Shown piece by piece: positions 46,801 through 56,310 of a stretch of DNA of 64,000 bases (its first letter is position 1; the number at the start of each line of letters is the position of its first letter). Made by a program: the position numbers and the translations under genes. Source of the stretch: an uncultured Clostridia bacterium (GTDB lineage: Bacteria; Bacillota; Clostridia; TANB77; UBA1234); the NCBI GenBank assembly GCA_934149405.1, contig CAKPEV010000002.1:186001-250000 (forward strand). The letters run 5' to 3'. The notes below the pieces were generated by a model that saw only the letters and a program-made list of their open reading frames with translations, did not search any database and was not told the DNA's origin.

Positions 46801-49800
46801 CACAGTATACGGTTACAACGTAACAACAAGCGGAGAAGTGAACACAGCCGTTGCTGGAACATATAAAATTGACTATACAATAACAAGAACATACACCAAC
46901 GCAGGCACAACAAAGACAGATACACTAATGACTGTTACAAGAAATATAACAGTAAAGGAAGTAATAAAAGAAGAATCAAAGATGATAACAGAATGGAACG
47001 TATCTGGCGATGCAGGATTAACAATCAAGTTGCCTGCACAATCAAGTGGCGATGTTGCATTAAACATAACAGTAGATTGGGGCGATGGCACGGCAGAGCA
47101 AACAGTAACAACATCATTCCCAACACATACTTATGCAACAGCAGGAACGTACGAAATAAAAGTATGGGGAACATGCCCAAAGTGGGGATATGCAAGTTCA
47201 AGTTATGTATCAACAACATCAAATAGCGATTATTACACATATACACAATATTTAAGTAAAGTGAAACAGTTTGGCGAATTAGGAGCACAGCAATACGGAT
47301 TTTCACATTGTAAAAGCTTAAAAGAAGTTTCTGGCGAGAATCTAGTAACAGGCAAAACATTTGAAAAGACAACAGATATGTCAGGGATGTTTTTTTGGTG
47401 TAGCAACCTAACGAGCTTGGATGTAAGCGGATTTGACACATCAAAGGTAACGAATATGTCAGGTATGTTTTATAATTGTAGCAAACTAACGAGCTTGGAT
47501 GTAAGCGGATTTGATACATCAAAGGTAACTAATATGTCATTTATGTTTTATATTTGTAGCAAACTAACGAGCTTGGATGTAAGCGGATTTGATACATCAA
47601 AGGTAACTAATATGTCATATATGTTTCCTTATTGCAACCTAACGAGCTTGGATGTAAGCGGATTTGATACATCAAAGGTAACTACTATGTCACATATGTT
47701 TTATTGTTGTAAGAACCTAACGAGCTTGGATGTAAGCAAATTTAACACATCAAAGGTAACAGATATGTCATATATGTTTTATATTTGTAGCAAACTAACG
47801 AGCTTGGATGTAAGCGGATTTGACACATCAAAAGTAAAAAATATGGAATATATGTTTTATAATTGTAGGAACCTAACCAGTTTGGATGTAAGCGGATTTG
47901 ATACATCAAATGTAACAAATATGAGATTTATGTTTGGTAATTGTAGCAACCTAACGAGCTTGGATGTAAGCAAATTTAACACATCAAAGGTAACAGATAT
48001 GTCATCTATGTTTTATAATTGTATGAACCTAACGAGCTTGGATGTAAGCGGATTTGACACATCAAATGTAACTATTATGGAATGGATGTTTTATAAATGT
48101 AGCAAACTAACGAGCTTGGATGTAAGTGGATTTAATACATCAAATGTAACTACTATGTCAAATATGTTTTCTGATTGTAGTAACCTAACGAGCTTGGATG
48201 TAAGCGGATTTGACACATCAAAAGTAAAAAATATGGAATATATGTTTTATAATTGTAGGAACCTAACCAGTTTGGATGTAAGCGGATTTGATACATCAAA
48301 TGTAACAAATATGAGATTTATGTTTGGTAATTGTAGCAACCTAACGAGCTTGGATGTAAGCGGATTTGATACATTAAATGTAACAAATATGTCAGGTATG
48401 TTTTATAAATGTAGCAAACTAATGAGCTTGGATGTAAGCAACTTTGATACGTCAAAAGTAACTAATATGACAGAGATGTTTAAAGGTTGTACAAGCTTGA
48501 AATCTTTACAAATAAGTAACAAATTTGTTATACCGACATCAGATAATACAAATATATTTACAAACACACCAAATTTAACCTCAATCATCCTAGTAGACAG
48601 TACACCTCTTGCAGGTCAATTCACCAATATTAAAGCTCAACTAGACGGCAAGACTTTCTACGTACCAAGCAAAGTTGCAGAAACTGCTTACGAGACATCT
48701 TGGGTTGCAGATTTCAGTGGTGATAGAATTCAGCCAATACTAGAATTAGTAGGCGATGAAAATGTTACTATAAACGCAGGCGATACGTACACAGATGCAG
48801 GCTACACAGTCGCAGGATTTGATACTACAAATTCAGGAGATTACACAGTATACGGCTACAACGTAACAACAAGCGGAGAAGTGAACACAGCCGTTGCTGG
48901 AACATATAAAATTGATTATACAATAACAAGAACATACAACAACGCAGGCACAACAAAGACAGATACACTAATGACTGTTACAAGAAATATAACAGTAAAA
49001 GAAGTAATAAAAGAAGAATCAAAGATGATAACAGAATGGACAATACCATCTGCTAATGCAACAATAAAACTACCAGTACAAGGCACAGGCTTAAACATCA
49101 CAGTAGATTGGGGCGATGGCACGGCAGAGCAAACAGTAACAACATCATTTCCAACGCATACATATGCTACAGCAGGAACATACGAGATAAAAGTATGGGG
49201 AACATGCCCAAAGTGGGGATATGCAAATTTGGGCTCTGTATCAACAACATCAAATAGCGATTATTATACATCTACACAATACTTAACTAAGGTAAAACAA
49301 TTTGGTGAACTAAGTGCAGTGCAATATGGTTTTGCACAATGCAAAAACTTGATAGAGGTTTCTGGTGAAAACTTAGTAACAAGCAAAACATTTGAAAAGA
49401 CAACCAATATGTCATATATGTTTTATTATTGCAGTAGCTTAACAAGTTTGGATGTAAGTAAATTTGACACATCAAAAGTAACAAATATGTCATATATGTT
49501 TTCTAGATGTGGATTGATAAGTTTGGATATAAGCAATTTTAATACATTTAAAGTAACAGATATGTCATATATGTTTGGAGTTAGGTCGGTTAATAATGAG
49601 GTAAGCTCAGGAATAAAAGAAATAAAAGGACTAGAAAATATTAATACTTCTAATGTAATTTCAATGATGGGCATGTTCCAATGTTGTACAGAATTGGAAT
49701 ATATAGATGTAAGCAATTTCGATACGTCAAAAGTAACAAATATGTCATGGATGTTTGATTGCTGTAGTAATTTGACAAATTTGAATGTAAGTAAATTTGA

Positions 49801-52800
49801 TACATCGAAAGTGACCGATATGTCAATGATGTTTTATGCCTGCGGTAGGTTGACAAATTTAGATGTGAATAATTTTAATACATCAAAAGTAACTAATATG
49901 AAAACAATGTTTGGCTCTTGCTATAGCTTAAAAACTCTACAACTAAGCAACAAATTTGTTATACCTGCATCAAATAATACAAACATGTTTACAAACACTA
50001 CAAACTTAACCTCAATCATCCTAGTAGACAGCACACCTCTTGCAGGTCAATTTACAAACGTTAAAGCTCAACTAGACGGCAAGACATTCTACGTACCAAG
50101 CAAATCTGCAGAAACAGCTTACGAAACATCTTGGGCAGCAGATTTCACAGCAGATAGAATTCAGCCAATTCTAGAATTAGTAGGCGATGAAAATGTTACT
50201 ATAGATGTTGGTGCTACATACACAGATGCAGGTTACACAGTTGCTGGTTTAACAATAGCCGACGAGAAATATTACACACCTTATGGTTATAAGGTTACAA
50301 AGACTGGCGAAGTTATAACAAGCACAGTTGGTGTATATCAAATAAAATATGAAATAACAAGAACATATAACAACGCAGGTGTGGCACAAACAGACACACT
50401 AATGAATGTTACAAGAAATGTTATTGTGAAGGGTTCAATTGCAACAAGTATGATAACAGAATGGACAATACCATCTGCTAACACAACAATAAAATTACCG
50501 GTTCAATCACATGGTGGAAATAGTCTAAATATCACAGTTGACTGGGGAGATGGTTCGGCAGTTCAAACTGTTACAACAAACTTCCCGACGCATACTTATA
50601 CAACTGCTGGAACGTATGATATAACAGTAAGTGGAACATGTCCAGCATGGGGATATATGGGCTCTGGAAGAGTATCAACAACATTGAATAGCGATTATTA
50701 TACATACACACAATATTTAACAAAAGTAAAACAATTTGGTGAACTAAATGCTCAATACTATGGATTTTCACAGTGCACAAATTTAACTTCTGTTAAAGGT
50801 GCAACGACAAATTCTACTTCAAATGTTACTACTATGGCAAATATGTTCTATTCTTGCCAGAGATTGAAAGAATTGGATTTAACAAATTTTGACACGTCGA
50901 AAGTAACAGATATGAATCATATGTTATTTAAAGCGGGAGTACAAGAGATTGATTTATCTTCATTTAATACAAGCAGTGTTACGAATATGTCTGCTATGTT
51001 TGGACAATGTGGCTTTCTTACTAAGGTAAATCTATCTAGTTTTAACACTAGCAAAGTAACTAATATGACAGAGATGTTTATAGATTGTAGTGATTTAACT
51101 AATTTGGACTTAAGTAAATTCAAAACATCAAAAGTTACATACATGAATGAGATGTTTAGCAATTGTACTAGTTTGAAAAGCTTGAAAGTTTCTGCTCTTA
51201 ACTTTAATACAGTAAATGTCATCAATATGAGAAGAATGTTTTACAATTGCAGTAGTTTGACTGAAATCCCAGTTGCGAAATTTAACACTTCAAAGGTTAC
51301 TAACTTTGACGAAATGTTTGCAAGATGTAGTTCGCTTAAAACATTAAATCTTTCTAACTTTGTTGTGAGCAATTATTTTGAAGGTGACGATAGTAATAGT
51401 ATGCTTAACGGTTGTACTAGCCTAAGGAGCATACAAATTAGTTCAACTTTTAAAGTGCCAATGAGCAAGATGTTTTTGAATACTCCTAATTTGACTGCAA
51501 TAATTGTTTTAGGAAATACTCCTTCTGCAGAACAATTTTCACCATGCATAGAAGACTTGGAAGGAAAAACATTTTATGTTACAGATGAGGAATTTCTAGA
51601 GATTTATAGAAAAGCATGGGAAAAGGGCTTTAGTGAAGATAGAATTAAGCCTTTACTAGAACTTAAAGGTAGCTCGCCTATAACAATAACTAAAGGAACT
51701 AACTATGTCGATGCTGGATATACTATTGCTGGCTTTACAGAAGAAGACGAAATTTATTATAGTGTTTATGGATATAGTGCAACAGTAAAAAGTACAGTAG
51801 ACTCTTCTGTGATTGGAAGTTATTCTGTAACGTATACTTTAAAACGTAAAGATAGTTCATCAGGACTTGGAATGGTAGAAATATTAATGAATGTTGTAAG
51901 AATAGTCGTAGTAGAGGAAGGTAATATTGTAGGACTAGATATTATTCCTCCAACAGGTAGTATAACAGTTAAAGATGCTACAATCAGAAATAATATTAAC
52001 TATGTTCCATCAAACAATGTTACATTAGAGATTTCGGCACAAGATAATATTTCAACTTCTTCGGAGATTAAAGTTTATATTACGACTGAAGCAATAGATT
52101 TAACTAAAAAAATTGCTGATGCTTTATGGGAAAATTACAGCAATGGTATGACAAAGACTATTACAATTACAAATCTTTCGACGACAACAAGAATATATGC
52201 ATTATTTAAAGATGCTGCTGGAAACACATCTGCTGCATTCACTGGAGCAGATACAGAGTATAGCATAATATACAATTTGAATGGTGGTACAGGTAGCATT
52301 GAAAATGGAACTGCAAATTACGGTTCACCTGCAATTTTAAGTAACAAGGTTCCTACTAAGAGTGGTATGTATTTCTTAGGATGGAGCACAAATGCCTCTG
52401 CTACAGTTGCTAGTTACAAGGCTGGCGGAATAATGCAAGCAGATACATTTAGTGGAACAAATAAAAACATAAATTTATATGCTGTTTGGGGAAACAAGCC
52501 TTTAATTTCTGAGGTGGTAGAGATTGGTGATTTAATTGATTTGCCAATATATTATAACGATTTGTCTGGAAATAACAGAACAGATTGGAAAGTGATTTCA
52601 AAGGTTGAAAACAGTACTACAGGCAGAAGTTCAGTTGTTGTGATAAGTACTGGTATACCGTTAACATTAGCAAATACATCTGCAGATTTAGTAAATGATT
52701 TCTTTAATATGAATAACTATTCGGAAAATGGATTTGAAAATAACATAGAGTTGAGCGAGTTGTTTTTAAACAAGTATGTAGATGTTAGTGATGAAAAGCC

Positions 52801-54031
52801 AAATGTTAAAGGAACTAAAAATGGCAACAATGTGTACGTGTTAATTACACTAAAAGATTTGACGTTAACTGCAGGAAAGAATGCGTATGATAAATGGAGC
52901 GCAGAAAAACAATTAGATAAGATAACTGTAAGCTTTAATGCAAACGGTGGAACTTTAACGGAAGTTAGCAAGGACGTTGTATATGCTGGAAAATACGGCA
53001 TACTTCCAACACCTACAAGAGAGGGATATCAATTTGACGGTTGGTATACAAGAAGTGTTGATGGCACATTGGTTAAAGATACAACAAAAGTTACAAAAAA
53101 CTATAACCATACATTGTATGCACATTGGACATCGATTGGATATACATTTGTATTATCATTTGATTCAAATGGTGGAACAGGAACTATGACAACGCAGTCA
53201 TACAGAGAAGGCAAAGCGCAAGCAATTAAAGCAAATACATTTACAAAAGCAGGATATACATTCGCAGGTTGGGCAACAAGCGCAAATGGAGGAGTTGTTT
53301 ATGCAGATAAAGCTTCTATAATATTAACAGAGAATACAACGTTATATGCGGTTTGGAATAAGCTGACTACACCAAGTAATTTCTGGATAAATTCATACGG
53401 AAAAACATCTGCATCTTTAGGAGATATATGGGCTAGTTGGGATGATGTTGAAGGAGCAACATCGTATACTATTGCATATTCTACAGATAATTCGACATGG
53501 ACAGAGAAAACAGAAAGTGCTAGTTTGGCAACACCTATTAAGAATGGATATTGGCCACAAACGAATGGACATTATTACGTAAAGGTTAAAGCTAATATAA
53601 ATGGCGGTTCAAGTGATTGGTCAGAAGTAAGAGAAATAAAATACGAGTATATAAGATTGGGTGTATCTGATGGAAGTACACAACTTAAAGAAGTAAGGTT
53701 GCTTTTGGTAGGTGGATATACAATATTCCTAAAAGAGAAAACGAGTGATACAATAAGTATATCAGCATACTATGGTGGTGGAGTTCCAGGAAACAACCAT
53801 ACAGATGAGATACTAGAAGACGAATATATACAAGGAAGATCATGGTATACTAATGATTCAACACCTTCTCAAGTTAAACCGGTAGTAATAGAGCTTTATG
53901 CTGGTGAAGCGGGTACATGGAAGGAAAGTTCATCAGGAAGTACAACCGGGTATTATACAACACCATATACAATTGTTTTATATGGTTCGTCAACGTTACA
54001 AGACAGGATTGAATATGTACCAATGTATTAA
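43814..54031 (+). CDS. Giant BspA-like surface protein with four PKD-DUF285-DUF5011 super-modules
   Basis: A 3,405-residue protein. ATG 43814 is preceded by AAAGGA at eight bases; the earlier in-frame ATG at 43805 overlaps that site. An N-terminal hydrophobic segment (residues 5-22) is followed by a Cys motif (HIDKNQDMSCDICGA) and a beta-rich domain shared with the protein at 54053. Four tandem super-modules follow, each with TEWTIPSAN-type PKD-like, DUF285 repeats (about 12, 14, 7 and 10 units) and a DUF5011-like domain (VGDENVTINAG). Nearly the same linker (EEVIKEESKMITEW-like) joins modules. The C-terminal third has Ig-like, InlB B-type and Fn3 domains. Its role in adhesion is inferred from the family. 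It lies third in the copy-C unit. Confidence 0.85.
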   Translation: MKNKAIITSLIIIMVGIIALGIGWHKIFDASATKPNLIECKGHIDKNQDMSCDICGAILSGESDTKYKTVKNTLESGTTIEVKGDMPSNAVLTTKEITREVATNIAKRYIPLDDDKVLYAYDISMVLKNKKYQPENYGKDVNITLTNLEIEDQKDVAVMHIIDNKSYEIMKLDELTKNKVSFKTTSFSTYIVLKVATYNVTFTGTGNFEVQTIRGNKITNSTELVSGTNFTFVVTPKAGYGISGITTSNGTITTNGDVLRKTATIDNITQATTITVTTVAAPVVTKQPVTVKVNSGETAIYTVTAQNATTYEWQYRTNENDYWKSASEIGTTNNGTLTITNVTDAINGYSIRCMLSNDSFDNGYEVKTDMAYVILAEGTLQMPVAIDEPIKEESKMITLWSIPYANTTIKLPVQSYGETALNITVSWGDGATETVTTAFPTHTYANVGIYEIKVWGTCPIWGYASADDVTKTRNSDYYTYTQYLIKVKQFGELSATRYGFARCTKLTEFSGQNLVTSKTFEKTTRMDYMFKGCNKLTNLDLSNFDTSKVTNMSNMFSFCSSLLTLDLSKFNTSNVTNMSDMFIGCELTTLDLSKFDTSSVTDMSGMFEYCDKLTNLDLSNFDTSSVTDMSYMFWFCKSMTSLNLSNFNTSKVTNMSKMFGACYDLTSLDVSKFDTSKVTNMSKMFSSCSKVASLEVNNFDTSNVTDISGMFSGCSSLISLDISKFDTSKVTSMSSMFYECSSLTSLDVSEFDTSKVMDMIEMFYNCSSLTSLDVSKFNTSKVTVMAGMFYNCSSLTSLDVSNFNTSNVVRGTNEVDASMRYMFAGCSNLTSLDVSNFDTSKVTSMDEMFAGCSNLTSLDVGNFDTSKVTSMYEMFAACTSLKSLQLSNKFFIPASNNTDMFTNTTNLKSIILVDGTPLAGQFTNIKAQLDGKTIYVPSKSAETAYETSWSTDFSGDRIQPILELVGDENVTINAGETYTDAGYTVAGFDTANSGDYTVYGYNVTTSGEVNTAVAGTYKIDYTITRTYTNAGTTKTDTLMTVTRNITVKEVIKEESKMITEWNVSGDAGLTIKLPAQSSGDVALNITVDWGDGTAEQTVTTSFPTHTYATAGTYEIKVWGTCPKWGYASSSYVSTTSNSDYYTYTQYLSKVKQFGELGAQQYGFSHCKSLKEVSGENLVTGKTFEKTTDMSGMFFWCSNLTSLDVSGFDTSKVTNMSGMFYNCSKLTSLDVSGFDTSKVTNMSFMFYICSKLTSLDVSGFDTSKVTNMSYMFPYCNLTSLDVSGFDTSKVTTMSHMFYCCKNLTSLDVSKFNTSKVTDMSYMFYICSKLTSLDVSGFDTSKVKNMEYMFYNCRNLTSLDVSGFDTSNVTNMRFMFGNCSNLTSLDVSKFNTSKVTDMSSMFYNCMNLTSLDVSGFDTSNVTIMEWMFYKCSKLTSLDVSGFNTSNVTTMSNMFSDCSNLTSLDVSGFDTSKVKNMEYMFYNCRNLTSLDVSGFDTSNVTNMRFMFGNCSNLTSLDVSGFDTLNVTNMSGMFYKCSKLMSLDVSNFDTSKVTNMTEMFKGCTSLKSLQISNKFVIPTSDNTNIFTNTPNLTSIILVDSTPLAGQFTNIKAQLDGKTFYVPSKVAETAYETSWVADFSGDRIQPILELVGDENVTINAGDTYTDAGYTVAGFDTTNSGDYTVYGYNVTTSGEVNTAVAGTYKIDYTITRTYNNAGTTKTDTLMTVTRNITVKEVIKEESKMITEWTIPSANATIKLPVQGTGLNITVDWGDGTAEQTVTTSFPTHTYATAGTYEIKVWGTCPKWGYANLGSVSTTSNSDYYTSTQYLTKVKQFGELSAVQYGFAQCKNLIEVSGENLVTSKTFEKTTNMSYMFYYCSSLTSLDVSKFDTSKVTNMSYMFSRCGLISLDISNFNTFKVTDMSYMFGVRSVNNEVSSGIKEIKGLENINTSNVISMMGMFQCCTELEYIDVSNFDTSKVTNMSWMFDCCSNLTNLNVSKFDTSKVTDMSMMFYACGRLTNLDVNNFNTSKVTNMKTMFGSCYSLKTLQLSNKFVIPASNNTNMFTNTTNLTSIILVDSTPLAGQFTNVKAQLDGKTFYVPSKSAETAYETSWAADFTADRIQPILELVGDENVTIDVGATYTDAGYTVAGLTIADEKYYTPYGYKVTKTGEVITSTVGVYQIKYEITRTYNNAGVAQTDTLMNVTRNVIVKGSIATSMITEWTIPSANTTIKLPVQSHGGNSLNITVDWGDGSAVQTVTTNFPTHTYTTAGTYDITVSGTCPAWGYMGSGRVSTTLNSDYYTYTQYLTKVKQFGELNAQYYGFSQCTNLTSVKGATTNSTSNVTTMANMFYSCQRLKELDLTNFDTSKVTDMNHMLFKAGVQEIDLSSFNTSSVTNMSAMFGQCGFLTKVNLSSFNTSKVTNMTEMFIDCSDLTNLDLSKFKTSKVTYMNEMFSNCTSLKSLKVSALNFNTVNVINMRRMFYNCSSLTEIPVAKFNTSKVTNFDEMFARCSSLKTLNLSNFVVSNYFEGDDSNSMLNGCTSLRSIQISSTFKVPMSKMFLNTPNLTAIIVLGNTPSAEQFSPCIEDLEGKTFYVTDEEFLEIYRKAWEKGFSEDRIKPLLELKGSSPITITKGTNYVDAGYTIAGFTEEDEIYYSVYGYSATVKSTVDSSVIGSYSVTYTLKRKDSSSGLGMVEILMNVVRIVVVEEGNIVGLDIIPPTGSITVKDATIRNNINYVPSNNVTLEISAQDNISTSSEIKVYITTEAIDLTKKIADALWENYSNGMTKTITITNLSTTTRIYALFKDAAGNTSAAFTGADTEYSIIYNLNGGTGSIENGTANYGSPAILSNKVPTKSGMYFLGWSTNASATVASYKAGGIMQADTFSGTNKNINLYAVWGNKPLISEVVEIGDLIDLPIYYNDLSGNNRTDWKVISKVENSTTGRSSVVVISTGIPLTLANTSADLVNDFFNMNNYSENGFENNIELSELFLNKYVDVSDEKPNVKGTKNGNNVYVLITLKDLTLTAGKNAYDKWSAEKQLDKITVSFNANGGTLTEVSKDVVYAGKYGILPTPTREGYQFDGWYTRSVDGTLVKDTTKVTKNYNHTLYAHWTSIGYTFVLSFDSNGGTGTMTTQSYREGKAQAIKANTFTKAGYTFAGWATSANGGVVYADKASIILTENTTLYAVWNKLTTPSNFWINSYGKTSASLGDIWASWDDVEGATSYTIAYSTDNSTWTEKTESASLATPIKNGYWPQTNGHYYVKVKANINGGSSDWSEVREIKYEYIRLGVSDGSTQLKEVRLLLVGGYTIFLKEKTSDTISISAYYGGGVPGNNHTDEILEDEYIQGRSWYTNDSTPSQVKPVVIELYAGEAGTWKESSSGSTTGYYTTPYTIVLYGSSTLQDRIEYVPMY
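47795..47971 (+). repeat. 177-bp exact duplication inside the DUF285 array (copy 1)
   Basis: Identical to 48185-48361; the offset is 390 bp, which is exactly five 78-bp units. It indicates a recent block duplication or gene conversion within the second super-module. Confidence 0.9.
48185..48361 (+). repeat. 177-bp exact duplication inside the DUF285 array (copy 2)
   Basis: Second copy of 47795-47971. The unit just after it contains FDTLNV instead of FDTSNV, a point change not shared with the first copy. Confidence 0.9.
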
Positions 54032-54052
54032 TTTTAAGAAAGGATGGCACGT

Positions 54053-56089
54053 ATGAAGAAAAAAGAAATTATAGCAAGCCTAATATCTATAACGGTAGGT
54101 GCAATAATTCTGGCGGTTGGCTGGCACAAACTTGCCAGCACGAGCCGAAATAATTTAATATCGTGCAAGCATGTTGATGAAAATATAGACATGATTTGTG
54201 ATTCATGTGGTGCTAGCCTTTCTTTTAAAGCTTATGCTTTTGAGCAGGAACTAAAAAAGAGTATTAGCGGTGATGAAACTATACAAGCGAAAGGCGACAT
54301 GTTAAGCGGGACCGAGCTTGTGGCTAGTAAATTAGAAAATGCCGATACGATTGCACTTGCTAAAAAGCATATACCTACACTTAAAGATGAAGATATTATT
54401 GCAGGATATGATATTTCAATGCTTGTTAATAATATGAAATTCGAGCCGAAAAAATATGGCGAAAGTGTAAATATTAGCATTGATGGATTAAGTGTAAAAG
54501 ATAAAGAAAACATGGCGATGCTACACATATTAGGTGATTTTACATACGAAATAATTCCGCTAGATAGTTTTAGCAAAAACAAGATTGGTTTTAATGCCAC
54601 TAGTTTTTCAACGTATATATTGGTTACTTTAGGAACATATAGTGTTACGTTTTCCGGCGACGGAGATGTTACAATTCTTGACCAATATGGTGTAGAATTA
54701 AAGAATAATTCTACAATAGATGGTGGCACAAATTTCACATTTACGATAGTTTCGAATGATGGATATGAGCTAAAAGGTGCTACGCTTGCAAACAGCGGAG
54801 TGGCAACGATAAGTGGCGTTGGAAATGGTTATGGTAAAACTTTTACAGTTAAGAATATAACTTCTAATTTGACCATTAATATTAACACGATTGAGTTGCC
54901 TATGATTGTTTCTAATCCAAAGACGCAAAAGATTAAAGATGGTTCATCTGCAAGTTTTAGCGTTACTGGTGAAAATGTTAAAAAGGTTGTTTGGGAATAC
55001 AGAGAAAGTGGAGATGCCGAATGGAAATCTACAAACGAAGTTTGGGGTTACTCGATGTTACAAGGTACAACATCAACATTTAGTACAGGAACAGTAAGCG
55101 AAGATAAGAGTGGATATCAACTAAGAGCTTTGTTATATGCTGAAACAACATCAACAAAGCCAACGATATCAGAGTCCGCAATGTTAATCGCTATGCAAGA
55201 TGTTGTGACGGTTGATATTAGGTCTACGCTAATACCAGAACATCCTATTATAATAACTTCTAGACCAGCAGGTGTTTGGGGTTATACAGATGTTTCATTC
55301 ACAATGGTAAATGGGGGAAATTTGCCTGAGAATCAAACGTTGCAATACAAGATTGGAAATGGTGCTTGGACAGATTATTTAGCTGAAACAGTGATTAATA
55401 CAGAAGGAACTACATTACTATATGGTAGAGCTATAAATGCAGATGACACAAAATATATAAGCGAAGAAGTAGTTGTTGAAATCAAGATTGATAAAACTAC
55501 TCCATATATTACAGTTAATAAGATTACTGATTCTTCGGTTGAGTTTACTGCATCAGATGCACTTTCAGGTGTTGCAGCTTGGGCTGTGACAGATGGTACA
55601 ACAGCTCCTAAGAACAAAGTAACAACAGATTCTGTTTCTGGAGATAAGTTAAATACATGGTATTCAGTTTCAGGTATTGCTACACCAATGGATTTGAGTT
55701 TTGAAGGTTTGAGTTTGGGTACATATTATATCTGGTTAAAGGATAGAGCGGGAAATATATGCACACCTAAAGATATAACAATATACAAAGACATCATGGC
55801 ACCTATCGGAAGTTTGAAGATTGTTGGTAATGAAGTTGATGGGGCTACGTATGTAAATAATACAAGCGTAAAATTGATACTAACAGCAATAGACAACATT
55901 ACAGATACAGCAAAGATAAAGATGAAAATACTAAATAAAGAAGAATTTGATAATTTGAAAACACTTGACGATATAGTGTGGGAAGACTATAAAAACGAGG
56001 TGACATGGCAGATACCAAGCAATGACGGAGTGAAGAGAGTTTATTTGTTATTGAAGGATGAGGCGGGAAATGTTTCATTGTCATTGTAA
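54053..56089 (+). CDS. Secreted or anchored Ig-like surface protein, paralogue of the N-terminus of the preceding protein
   Basis: A 678-residue protein; ATG 54053 has AAAGGA eight bases upstream, and a TIR almost identical to that of the preceding gene (AAAGGATGGCAC(A/G)TATGAA). It has an N-terminal hydrophobic segment, the motif HVDENIDMICDSCGA, and the same beta-rich domain as the 43814 protein (KYGESVNISI, TSFSTYI). Ig-like domains follow (for example YKIGNGAWTDY, LKDEAGNVSLSL). It lacks DUF285 repeats, so it looks like a short form of its neighbour. It is last in the copy-C unit, 21 bp after the previous stop, and ends before the terminator at 56156. Confidence 0.82.
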   Translation: MKKKEIIASLISITVGAIILAVGWHKLASTSRNNLISCKHVDENIDMICDSCGASLSFKAYAFEQELKKSISGDETIQAKGDMLSGTELVASKLENADTIALAKKHIPTLKDEDIIAGYDISMLVNNMKFEPKKYGESVNISIDGLSVKDKENMAMLHILGDFTYEIIPLDSFSKNKIGFNATSFSTYILVTLGTYSVTFSGDGDVTILDQYGVELKNNSTIDGGTNFTFTIVSNDGYELKGATLANSGVATISGVGNGYGKTFTVKNITSNLTININTIELPMIVSNPKTQKIKDGSSASFSVTGENVKKVVWEYRESGDAEWKSTNEVWGYSMLQGTTSTFSTGTVSEDKSGYQLRALLYAETTSTKPTISESAMLIAMQDVVTVDIRSTLIPEHPIIITSRPAGVWGYTDVSFTMVNGGNLPENQTLQYKIGNGAWTDYLAETVINTEGTTLLYGRAINADDTKYISEEVVVEIKIDKTTPYITVNKITDSSVEFTASDALSGVAAWAVTDGTTAPKNKVTTDSVSGDKLNTWYSVSGIATPMDLSFEGLSLGTYYIWLKDRAGNICTPKDITIYKDIMAPIGSLKIVGNEVDGATYVNNTSVKLILTAIDNITDTAKIKMKILNKEEFDNLKTLDDIVWEDYKNEVTWQIPSNDGVKRVYLLLKDEAGNVSLSL

Positions 56090-56155
56090 AAATAGTGGTC
56101 TAAAGTGATTTAAAAAGTATTAGTATAAATATTTATGATTTATAAATAAAATTTA

Positions 56156-56196
56156 AAAAGAGGTTCATTTCCAATATGAAAATGGCCTCTTTTTTA
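56156..56196 (+). terminator. Rho-independent terminator
   Basis: AAAGAGG/CCTCTTT stem with imperfect extension and a run of T. It closes the four-gene surface-protein unit. Confidence 0.8.
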
Positions 56197-56243
56197 TGTT
56201 GAAGTAGATAATTTATTTTACAATTTGTAAACGCAAAATATAG

Positions 56244-56272
56244 TTGCTAACGATAAAAAAGTGGTGTATACT
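56244..56272 (+). promoter_or_regulatory. Predicted promoter of the DUF3298 gene
   Basis: TTGCTA (56244-56249) and TATACT (56267-56272), 17-bp spacer, 38 bp before the start codon. Confidence 0.65.
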
Positions 56273-56310
56273 TTTTTTAGATATTTAATTATAGTTTTGG
56301 AGGTATACTG

